The notes below the pieces were generated by a model. The model searched no databases and was not told the origin of the DNA. It was given only the letters and a program-made list of their open reading frames with translations. From Hyphomicrobiales bacterium (lineage in GTDB: Bacteria > Pseudomonadota > Alphaproteobacteria > Rhizobiales > Rhizobiaceae), in the NCBI GenBank assembly GCA_900466005.1, contig UEGQ01000001.1, positions 186,001 through 250,000 on the forward strand: DNA of 64,000 nt, read 5' to 3'. Below, in pieces: positions 1 through 7,833 of the stretch; within the stretch, counting starts at the first letter, position 1; each line of letters opens with the position of its first letter. The position numbers were made by a program, and so were the translations under genes.

Positions 1-3000
1 CGATACCCGCCGGCAGTTTTGCAACACCAGTCCGCTTCACCGGGACGTGAGTAGAGAATGCCGACGCGGCAATCGCCATCACCGGGTCGCCGATCGCAAG
101 ATCGTCCACCGCGCTGCCAACCTCGACCACTCGGCCGGAGAACTCCATCCCGATCGAAGCGCCGGCGAAGCCGTCTTCCAGCGCCTCCTCCGGCAACAGG
201 CCCATCGCCCACATGACATCGCGGAAATTGAGTCCCGTCGCAGCAACTTCGACAAGCACCTCGTCCGGCCCGACTTCCGGCCGCTCACAGCTTTCCCACC
301 GTATGCTCGCAACCTGTGAAGGTACTTGCTGACGGATCATCGCTGCACGGAAATCACTTGTAACGCCGAAGACATGGGGTGCGGCGCCCGGCACGGCACG
401 AATCTCCGAGAACCTGCCATCGGCTTCGATTCTCCATTCCCTGTTGCGTCCGCCGCTCTCGGATACCCGGTGCGCAGCCTCGAGCATCGCTCCCAACTCA
501 TCACTTCCGGCAATCGTGTCGACGCACTCCACATCAAGGAAGTCGAATTCGTTACGCAGGACACGCAGGAACACCCACAGGCCGGCATTGACCGGATCGG
601 CCGGCCGATCGCCGGACGACGACCCAACCGCCGGCGAGCCGCCCGGCGCAGCAACGACCAAACGGAGCCTTTGGCCTTGCGGCGCGGTATTCCGGTATTC
701 CGTCTGCGCCAGCGCGAGTGCGCTCAACACCAGCACGCGGCGCTGCAACTCGCGAGAAGCATCCTCGGCTGGCAGGTGCCGCGGGCTCAGGAACACGATC
801 TTTTCGGTAGCCCCGCCGTCGCGGGCGAATACGTCCAGGAAGGCTGCCTTGTCGATTGCCAGATCCCCGGTCGCACCAAATGGTTGCGTGCGCGAGAAGC
901 CCGCCGCCTTGGCGGCATCGGTGAGCATGCTGCCGTCTACGCCACCGCCATGAACCAGCACGATCGGCCGGAAGGGCTCGACCACTGCCGAAGTCTCCCT
1001 GACGGGTTCCGCGAACGCCCCCTGGCTGGCGCGCGCCTCGATCAGGATGAGGCTGCCCCCGGTCAGGTCACATTGGCGAACGTTGGCGTTGGCATAGCCA
1101 TGCTGCTCGAGGAGCTCCGACCACTCGGGCGTCGAAGGAAGGGAGCTGACGGGGAATTCTTCTGACTTGCTTCGGGAGAACCAGCCTTCGCTCAGGCCGT
1201 AGACGAAATCCTGAAAAACGCCCGGCGCGCTGACGGCCGCCAAGAGGATGCCGGAACTCGCCAGCCACGTCGACGGAAACTTGCTCACATCGTTTTCAAT
1301 GAACTCGCGCAGCCGATCGCTCGCACTCACGACAATGTCGGCCGCAAGTTCTGTTTCGAGCCTATCAAGCATCGTCACGCGGGGATCATTTTCAAAGGCG
1401 AGCTCAAGGCGGTGCCGCAAACCATTGTCCGGCTCGCAAACGATAAGCGTGGCATTCTTCGCCTCCGCGATCTCGGCAAGCCTGCGCGTCAGATGCGGCG
1501 AGGTGCTTCCAAGTTCCAGAATGCGCGCGGCGCTGCCGTCGCCTGCAAGGGCATTTTGCAGGGCATCAACGAGCATAGCGGTGCGGTTTCGCGCCGCAAC
1601 TGAATGGATCGTCAAATGCTCCAGCGTCGCTTCGCTGATGAAGCGGTCAGCTTTTCCGGCTTCGTCGCCGGAGACTTCCCGCGCCGCACCGAGGCGATCG
1701 AGAACTTCGCGATAGCAGTCGTTGATCAGCACGGCCTCGACCGCACGGTCCGGCGCGCTCGCATAGAGCTCGCCCAGAATTTCACTGACCGGCGGCAAGG
1801 AGCACTCGCTGGCAAGCTGCCATCCGTCTTCTCCCTGTTCCGCAAAGCCGGCATCGGTAAGCAGATGCAGGCCATTGAACAGGAACGGACGAAGACGCGA
1901 GTCCTCCGGCAAATCGGACGCGACGATCCTTTGCTTTCCCTTGCCGACAATCGACAGAATGTCGTGCATGGCGCGGAAGACGGCCGCATTGAAAAGGAAT
2001 GTCTCGTTGTCGAGAGCACTGTCGGCTGCGTCAGCAAAAAAGGCCTTGCCGGTCATTGCCTCGGCGAATGCCGGCAGACCCTGCCGCCCTTCCGCGGGGA
2101 GGGTTTCGTAGTGGAAGGACAGCGCGTTCAGCGTCTTGCGCTGCTTCAGATAGGTGCGTCGGAAACGGCAATCCTCGAAAGTCGCAATGCGTCCGCCGTC
2201 CTCATCGAACAATTGGAACTTCGCCTTGATCGACGTCGGGCTCAACCGCTCGATTTCGATGACGGCCCGGCGAAGCGGCTTTTCGGTCGCCATCACGCGG
2301 ATCGCTCCGAAACGGACCGGAATGTATGGCGCACCACCGTGATCTCCGCTGAACCGGTCGAAGAGTGCGACGAGACCGTGGAAGACTGCATCAACCGATA
2401 CCGGATTCAAGTTGTAGCGCAAACACGGGTGCGCCGGCTTTACGGCCTCCTTGAGGGTAACCTCGATCAGGCGCTCCCCGTGACAGACGGCCTGTGCCAT
2501 GAGCTGGAAGCTCGGACCGTAGTCGAGCCCGAAGTTGGAGGCGATGCGATAAGCCTTGGCCGGTTCGATCTCGACAGTCGCCGCGCCGATTTCAAACCCC
2601 GGGGCTGGCGTCAGTTCGGCTGCTGTAAGTTTACGACTGCGCGCCACGGCGTGCACCGACCAGTCGTCCTCGCTCAGCCGCTCCCGTGAGCGAATTTCGA
2701 GATCGCCGGTTTCGGGCGATATGATCGTCGACAATTCCAGCAAGCGGTGCCGGCTGAGTTCGAGCGGACGCACGATCTCCAGGTTGGAGATCTCCACTTG
2801 ATCGTGATGGTAGAATTGCCGCGCGGCAGAAAGCGCAATCTCTATGAAACCGCTTCCAGGCATGATTGCGCGACCGTCCACGACATGTTCCGCAAGGTCG
2901 GGGAAGAGATGAGCGTCAAGGTGGTTCTTCCAGGAACCGCCGTTGAGATCGATGCGCCAGCCGGCGAGCGTGTAACCATATTCGCTATCACGACCGTAGA

Positions 3001-5653
3001 TATCCGCGCGGTCGCTGGTCCGGTCGGGACGAAGCTCAACCTTTTCGAAGGGAAGAACCGGGAGAGAGACAAAGGCATTTCGGCGTCCGAAAACGCGCTC
3101 TTCGTCGAAAGCGGCTCCACTCGCCATCGCACGCGCCATTGACTGGAAGACCGGATCGGCGTCGAGTTCGTGATCATCGCGCGAAAGCGTCGGGACGATG
3201 CTCACCGAGGCCGATCGGTTCTTGGCAATGTCACCGACATAGCCGCCGAGAATAGCGCGCGGCGAAACCTCGACGAACACTGTACAGCCCTGCGCTATCG
3301 CCTCCTCGACAGCATGCATGAACTTCACCGGCTGGCGAACGTTGCGCCACCAGTATGCCGGCGTGAGCGAGGCACCATCGAGAACCGTTCCCGTAACCGT
3401 GGAGATAAACGCGATTTCCGAGGAGCGGGGAGAGATCGCCGGCATGTCTGCGAGAAATGCATCTCGTGCACGGTCGATGAGTGGGTGGTGGAAGGGATAG
3501 TTGATATCAAGCGGCTGGACGGCAACCTTCCGCTTGCGAGCCTTCTCCCGAAGGGCTTTCACCTGCTCGTAGGTGCCGGATATGGTCACCGAGTTGTGTG
3601 CGTTGATCGCGGCAACAGTAATACCATCAAACTTCAGGGATTCGATGAGATCGAGCGTAGCCTGCTCGCCCAGCTTGACGGCGGCCATCGTGCCTTCGCC
3701 GGCCAGCACATCCTGATGAAGCGAGCGCTTCGCAATCACCGTGACGGCATCTTCGAGCGTCAAGGCACCGGCTGCGTAAGCCGCCGCCACCTCGCCGACG
3801 GAGTGGCCGAGCACGGCCTTTGCGTCCAGGCCAAGAGCGGCCAGCGCATCGAACAGCGCGACCTGAATCGCAAATAACAGTGGCTGGGCGATTTTGGTAT
3901 CACTCAGCTTGTCTGCAAGCGCGGGGTCCGACAGAACGTCGAGCAGATCGACCTGCGAGTAAGCGTGAAACAGACGGGAAACCGTCGCAAAGGTCGTGCG
4001 GAAAACCTCATTGCGCCGCAACGCCTCAAGGCCCATGCCCGCCCACTGGGCACCGTTGCCCGAAAACACCAATGCGACTTTCGGATCGCGCGACGCCGTT
4101 TCGCCGATTTCAGCCAGACCGCGACCGGCGCCCGCCAGATAGGAGGAGATCGTCGCCGAAACGCTTTCAGGGGAACCACGCATGACGAAGCGGTGCCGCA
4201 TCGCGCTCCTGTTCGCACCCGCAGCAGCGACAATTGCCTTCTTCTCCGCCGCACTCGGGACCTCGTCAAGCCGTTCGCGGTAACCTTCAAGGAGACCTCT
4301 CAGGCTCTCGACCGTGTGGGCTGAGGCCATGAAGACGGGACTCTCGTGCTGATCACCGCTCGCACGCTGTTCCGCAACGGTTTGGGGGTCCGAAATGACG
4401 ACATGGGCGTTCGCACCGCCGAAGCCGAATGAATTGACGCCGGCGAGACGCGGACGGTCACTCTTCTCGAGCAGAATCGGCTCATTGGCCACCCGAACGT
4501 TCAGTCCCTCGAAGTCGATGTCCTCGTTCGGCGTGTTGAAATGCAACGAGGCCGGAAGATAGTTGTTCTCCAGCGCGAGCATCGCCTTCATCATGCCAAG
4601 GAGACCGGAGGCCGGTTCGGTATGACCAATGTTGGACTTGATCGATCCGATCAGGATCGGCTGCCGGCGACGCTTGCCAATGACCTGGCCGAGGGACCAG
4701 ACTTCTGCCGGGTCGCCGACCTTTGTGCCGGTTCCGTGTCCCTCGATGAAGACTACGTCGTTCGGATCGATGCCGTTGCCGTCGTAGACCGCCTTCAGCA
4801 GTTCGGCCTGCGCCTCTCGCGACGGAAGAGAGATCCCGTTGGTACGGCCGGCGGCGTTGGTGCCCGTTGCCACGATGGTGGCGCGGCTGCGGTCACCTTC
4901 CCTGCGCACCCTGTCGGATCGCCTCAGGACGACGGCGGCGGCCCCCTCGGCACGGACGTAGCCGATTCCATCGTCGTCATAGGCCTTGCAGAGACCGTCC
5001 ATCGCCAGCATGCGTGCTTGCGCAAAGCCAACGAAGGGCAAAGGATGAACGAGAACATTGACCCCGCCGACGATAGCCGTGTCGATCTCACCCAATTCAA
5101 GCGCTTTGACCGCCTGATCGAGAGCCACCAGCGACGACGAACAGGCGGTATCGACCGAGAGGCTCGGTCCGTTCAAACCGAATACGTGAGAGATACGGTT
5201 GGCGACGACCGAAAGCGTGTTGCCGGTCATGAAGTAGGGGCCGGGGGCCGCCGGATCCTCGACCGAAAGATTGGCGTGGTCGAGACTGGACGCACCAACG
5301 AAGACGGCGACCCTTTCCCCCTGAATCTTGCTCACGGGGATATTGGCATCCTCCAAAGCTCGCCATGTGACCTCGAGCAGCAGCCGCTGCTGCGGATCCA
5401 TGAAAACCGCTTCGCGCTTGGAGATGCCGAACAGTGTCGGGTCGAAGTTGTAGATGTCGTCGAGGACACCGGCGGCAAACGTGTAGGACTTGCCGGCCAT
5501 GCCCATTTCAGGATGCCAAAAACGCGCGATATCCCAGCGGTCGCCCGGTATGCTCGTCACGGAGCACGTCTTGGCGCGCATCAACTCGAATAGTTCCTCG
5601 GGCGAATTTGCCCCAGGTGCGGCGCATGCACGCCCGATTACTTCTACCGTCAT
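1..5653 (-). CDS. Type I polyketide/fatty-acid-type synthase, N-terminal 1884 residues (3' end off window)
   Basis: Read from an ATG at 5653, with an in-frame TAG directly upstream, the minus strand stays open to base 1. Visible domains: ketosynthase (about 1-430) with DTACSSSL (Cys171), EGHGTGT (His306) and NIGHTEP (His344); acyltransferase (about 530-830) with GHSVGE (Ser618); dehydratase (about 880-1180) with HVVDGRAIMPG (His923) and DAVFH (Asp1088); a methyltransferase-like segment near 1300-1480 whose SAM motif is degenerate (ILELGS from about 1378); a pseudo-KR-like segment; and the start of an enoylreductase (GLNFRDV from about 1806). The order matches a highly reducing iterative synthase, so KR and ACP are expected to the left. 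The rhizobial K-antigen synthase RkpA is the best known candidate, but I cannot confirm that assignment. No good Shine-Dalgarno site is visible. The start lies about 200 bp beyond the carD terminator, so it probably has its own promoter. Confidence 0.9.
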   Translation of the reverse strand, partial: MTVEVIGRACAAPGANSPEELFELMRAKTCSVTSIPGDRWDIARFWHPEMGMAGKSYTFAAGVLDDIYNFDPTLFGISKREAVFMDPQQRLLLEVTWRALEDANIPVSKIQGERVAVFVGASSLDHANLSVEDPAAPGPYFMTGNTLSVVANRISHVFGLNGPSLSVDTACSSSLVALDQAVKALELGEIDTAIVGGVNVLVHPLPFVGFAQARMLAMDGLCKAYDDDGIGYVRAEGAAAVVLRRSDRVRREGDRSRATIVATGTNAAGRTNGISLPSREAQAELLKAVYDGNGIDPNDVVFIEGHGTGTKVGDPAEVWSLGQVIGKRRRQPILIGSIKSNIGHTEPASGLLGMMKAMLALENNYLPASLHFNTPNEDIDFEGLNVRVANEPILLEKSDRPRLAGVNSFGFGGANAHVVISDPQTVAEQRASGDQHESPVFMASAHTVESLRGLLEGYRERLDEVPSAAEKKAIVAAAGANRSAMRHRFVMRGSPESVSATISSYLAGAGRGLAEIGETASRDPKVALVFSGNGAQWAGMGLEALRRNEVFRTTFATVSRLFHAYSQVDLLDVLSDPALADKLSDTKIAQPLLFAIQVALFDALAALGLDAKAVLGHSVGEVAAAYAAGALTLEDAVTVIAKRSLHQDVLAGEGTMAAVKLGEQATLDLIESLKFDGITVAAINAHNSVTISGTYEQVKALREKARKRKVAVQPLDINYPFHHPLIDRARDAFLADMPAISPRSSEIAFISTVTGTVLDGASLTPAYWWRNVRQPVKFMHAVEEAIAQGCTVFVEVSPRAILGGYVGDIAKNRSASVSIVPTLSRDDHELDADPVFQSMARAMASGAAFDEERVFGRRNAFVSLPVLPFEKVELRPDRTSDRADIYGRDSEYGYTLAGWRIDLNGGSWKNHLDAHLFPDLAEHVVDGRAIMPGSGFIEIALSAARQFYHHDQVEISNLEIVRPLELSRHRLLELSTIISPETGDLEIRSRERLSEDDWSVHAVARSRKLTAAELTPAPGFEIGAATVEIEPAKAYRIASNFGLDYGPSFQLMAQAVCHGERLIEVTLKEAVKPAHPCLRYNLNPVSVDAVFHGLVALFDRFSGDHGGAPYIPVRFGAIRVMATEKPLRRAVIEIERLSPTSIKAKFQLFDEDGGRIATFEDCRFRRTYLKQRKTLNALSFHYETLPAEGRQGLPAFAEAMTGKAFFADAADSALDNETFLFNAAVFRAMHDILSIVGKGKQRIVASDLPEDSRLRPFLFNGLHLLTDAGFAEQGEDGWQLASECSLPPVSEILGELYASAPDRAVEAVLINDCYREVLDRLGAAREVSGDEAGKADRFISEATLEHLTIHSVAARNRTAMLVDALQNALAGDGSAARILELGSTSPHLTRRLAEIAEAKNATLIVCEPDNGLRHRLELAFENDPRVTMLDRLETELAADIVVSASDRLREFIENDVSKFPSTWLASSGILLAAVSAPGVFQDFVYGLSEGWFSRSKSEEFPVSSLPSTPEWSELLEQHGYANANVRQCDLTGGSLILIEARASQGAFAEPVRETSAVVEPFRPIVLVHGGGVDGSMLTDAAKAAGFSRTQPFGATGDLAIDKAAFLDVFARDGGATEKIVFLSPRHLPAEDASRELQRRVLVLSALALAQTEYRNTAPQGQRLRLVVAAPGGSPAVGSSSGDRPADPVNAGLWVFLRVLRNEFDFLDVECVDTIAGSDELGAMLEAAHRVSESGGRNREWRIEADGRFSEIRAVPGAAPHVFGVTSDFRAAMIRQQVPSQVASIRWESCERPEVGPDEVLVEVAATGLNFRDVMWAMGLLPEEALEDGFAGASIGMEFSGRVVEVGSAVDDLAIGDPVMAIAASAFSTHVPVKRTGVAKLPAGI

Positions 5654-5850
5654 CTAAACATCGCAGATCTGATAGTTTCAGCACAACTGCCCGTGGCACT
5701 TGGCACGGGATTTTCCCTAGCACTTAGACAAGCGCGGAAAGGGCGTCAATCCGCTATTGCCTCTAAGGGTCAATTGACGAAGCAAGTGGCGGCCTATCCA
5801 GTCCGTCCGGCCGTTTCTTCCGTAAACCCAACCTCGACCGCCATCAGCAA

Positions 5851-5879
5851 CAAAAAACCTCCGGTTGATGCCGGAGGTT
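5851..5879 (-). terminator. Rho-independent terminator of carD
   Basis: On the minus strand, AACCTCCGG, a 6-nt loop and CCGGAGGTT form a perfect 9-bp stem followed by a run of six T. It sits 37 bp past the carD stop and separates carD from the synthase gene. The rest of 5654-5850 should hold the synthase promoter, but I cannot name -35/-10 elements with confidence. Confidence 0.85.
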
Positions 5880-5915
5880 CTTGTCGACAGAGCATGCTCC
5901 GCAAAGTGTTGCAGA

Positions 5916-6488
5916 TCAAGCAGCCTCTTCTTCCTGGGCGTCCTCGTCATCCACGACCTTGCCACGCTTCGGACCCTTGGCCAGGTTGACCTCGACGAGG
6001 CGAACCGCCTCAGTCTCCGACATCTTGTTGACTGCAGCGATCTCGCGAGCCATCCGATCGAGCGCAGCCTCGTAAAGCTGCCGCTCGGAGTAGGACTGCT
6101 CCGGCTGGTTCTCGGCACGATAAAGATCGCGCACGACCTCCGCGATCGAGATCAGGTCGCCCGAGTTGATCTTGGCATCATACTCCTGCGCGCGGCGCGA
6201 CCACATGGTACGCTTTACACGAGCCTTGCCCTGCACGACCTTCAACGCACGATCAACGAAATCCGTCTCCGACAGCTTGCGCATGCCGATGCTGACAGCC
6301 TTGCCGACAGGCACCTTCAGCCGCATCTTGTCCTTCTCGAAATCGATCACAAAAAGCTCGAGCTTCATGCCGGCGACTTCTTGCTCTTCGATTGCGGTGA
6401 TGGTACCGACGCCATGTGCGGGATAGACGATCGACTCGCCGGTCTTGAAACCCTGGCGCGTTGAAGATTTTTTCTGCTGGATTGTCAT
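5916..6488 (-). CDS. carD: CarD family transcriptional regulator
   Basis: A 190-residue protein. The N-terminal part (about 10-70, from GFKTGESIVYPAHGVGTI) is the CarD/TRCF RNA-polymerase-interacting domain, which contacts the RNAP beta subunit. The rest is a helical C-terminal domain, ending in an acidic tail (VVDDEDAQEEEAA). CarD proteins stabilise the open promoter complex and commonly act on rRNA and stress genes. I chose the ATG at 6488 because rhizobial homologues begin just before the QKK segment. An in-frame TTG at 6497 is possible, since GGGAG lies only 3 nt from it and 12 nt from the ATG. The gene is followed by its own terminator, so it appears monocistronic. Confidence 0.93.
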   Translation of the reverse strand: MTIQQKKSSTRQGFKTGESIVYPAHGVGTITAIEEQEVAGMKLELFVIDFEKDKMRLKVPVGKAVSIGMRKLSETDFVDRALKVVQGKARVKRTMWSRRAQEYDAKINSGDLISIAEVVRDLYRAENQPEQSYSERQLYEAALDRMAREIAAVNKMSETEAVRLVEVNLAKGPKRGKVVDDEDAQEEEAA

Positions 6489-6875
6489 TCGAATCAAAAA
6501 CTCCCTGTTGAGCTCCCGGCAATGCCGGAGCCGGGTCGGTCAGGCCCGGATGAGACGGGGGAAGCCGTCGGGTCATTCCACACCAATCCGGTGGGCCAAG
6601 GCGCAAACAAAACCCTCCATCGCGACTGCGACGCGGCAAAAGAACTGCCGCTTATGTCACGGAAACCGCGCTTGATTTGGTGTTTGCTTTCGTGATGGCT
6701 CAGGGCATAGCAATGCCGCAACGTGGATCAGTGTGCGGAAACTAACACAAAAAGATGAATAAATCAATATTTTGCTGCAGCCGCTCTATAATAGCTGCAG
6801 AGGGAAAGTTTTCCTTTCCCTCAAATGTCTTAGCTCGGCGGAAGGAAGCCTTCCGGTAGAGGCTTGCGAAGTGGG
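6489..6875. other. 387-bp intergenic region between fdxA and carD
   Basis: No supported gene. The region holds the 5' side of carD and the 3' side of fdxA. An inverted repeat (GAGGGAAAG, 5-nt loop, CTTTCCCTC) at 6800-6822 lies about 55 bp past the fdxA stop. It has no clear T-tract on either strand, so it is a weak terminator candidate. An AT-rich stretch at about 6750-6795 contains CTATAATAG flanked by two GCTGCAG copies and is a plausible promoter zone for carD. Short reading frames here show no homology or ribosome site worth keeping. Confidence 0.5.
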
Positions 6876-7214
6876 TCAGTCACCCTGACCTGGCTTCGGA
6901 GAAAAATACTTTTCGAACTTTCCAGGAACGCCGTCCATCTCCTTCGCCTCAGGCAAGGGGTCGCGCTTGCTGGTGATGTTCGGCCAGATCTGCGCGAACT
7001 CCGTATTGATCTTCAGCCAGTGATCGAGTCCTGGCTCGGTGTCCGGCTTAATGGCCTCGGCGGGACATTCGGGCTCGCAAACGCCGCAGTCGATGCACTC
7101 GTCCGGATGGATGACCAGGAAGTTCTCACCCTCGTAGAAGCAGTCCACAGGGCAGACCTCGACGCAATCGGTATATTTGCAGCGGATACAATTGTCGGTG
7201 ACAATGTATGTCAT
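6876..7214 (-). CDS. fdxA: Seven-iron ferredoxin FdxA
   Basis: A 112-residue soluble electron carrier. Cysteine motifs [14 protein letters not shown] near the N-terminus and [12 protein letters not shown] about 25 residues later fit one [3Fe-4S] and one [4Fe-4S] cluster, as in Azotobacter-type FdI/FdxA. The C-terminal extension to about 112 residues, with the [13 protein letters not shown] segment, is typical of the alphaproteobacterial form. The ATG at 7214 places the usual MTYIVTDNC start at residue 1; the frame remains open further upstream, but that part is not ferredoxin-like. It lies between carD and the S4/helicase pair on the same strand, separated by gaps long enough for its own promoter. 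The electron partner cannot be told from context. Confidence 0.95.
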   Translation of the reverse strand: MTYIVTDNCIRCKYTDCVEVCPVDCFYEGENFLVIHPDECIDCGVCEPECPAEAIKPDTEPGLDHWLKINTEFAQIWPNITSKRDPLPEAKEMDGVPGKFEKYFSPKPGQGD

Positions 7215-7412
7215 TGCGGCACTCCAGAAATCTTTCGTTCTCCATGCCGTGGAGGGCTGCGGCCGACCACAGGTACGAACAGGCAAAACGCGGGAGACAG
7301 ACCGAGGGAATGCCCTCACGATGTCTGCGGGACTGGCAAGTCAGCTAATGGGTAATTCCTGCGAATGCAAGAATAAACCTTCCGACAAGATGCCGCATCG
7401 GGGATAGATCTT

Positions 7413-7829
7413 CTAATCGCTCCACCAGTCGCCGTCCGAACGCAACTCGTCGAGCACCCGACGTTCCTTCTTGGTCGGGCGACCCGTTCCTGCCCTGCGG
7501 ATGGCCGGGCCGGACGAGTTCGACGGCTGGGACTCCTGCTCGGCAGGTGTGACATCGTCGTAAAGCTGCCGGGCCTCCTCATAGGGTCCGCGCCGGACCC
7601 CGGCAGCCTTCACCACAAGAATCCGGCTGCGCGCGCCAGCGACCAGAACGACCCGATCACCAGCTCTCACCGTATGGCTCGCCTGAAGTATCTTCTGGTC
7701 GTTCACGCGCACGTCTCCGGCCACGATTCGACGCTGGGCGATCGAGCGAGATTTCGCCATACGAGCGAAGAACAGCCACTTGTCAAGGCGCTGACGCGAA
7801 TCCGACGGTGGCTGTCTTTCCTCAGTCAT
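7413..7829 (-). CDS. S4-domain RNA-binding protein (Hsp15-like)
   Basis: A 138-residue protein. Residues about 13-75 form an S4 RNA-binding fold (RLDKWLFFARMAKSRSIAQ, then VRVNDQKILQASHTVRAGDRV), as in the Hsp15/HslR heat-shock protein that recognises stalled 50S subunits. The C-terminal half is basic and low complexity (RRAGTGRPTKKERRVLDEL), a tail usual in alphaproteobacterial members. The ATG at 7829 lies only 4 bp past the helicase stop, so the two are almost certainly co-transcribed and probably translationally coupled. This suggests a shared role in RNA or ribosome metabolism. The exact substrate is inference from the family. Confidence 0.9.
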   Translation of the reverse strand: MTEERQPPSDSRQRLDKWLFFARMAKSRSIAQRRIVAGDVRVNDQKILQASHTVRAGDRVVLVAGARSRILVVKAAGVRRGPYEEARQLYDDVTPAEQESQPSNSSGPAIRRAGTGRPTKKERRVLDELRSDGDWWSD

Positions 7830-7833
7830 CGCC

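Noticed and set aside
1604..2689. 361-codon plus-strand frame across the synthase DH/MT region
   Set aside because: Antisense to the intact synthase frame; its product has no known domains.
5690..5715. TGGCACG sequence resembling a sigma-54 promoter half, with a CCCGTG/CACGGG repeat, upstream of the synthase
   Set aside because: The -12 half (TTGCA) is missing at the right spacing and the orientation is away from the synthase gene.
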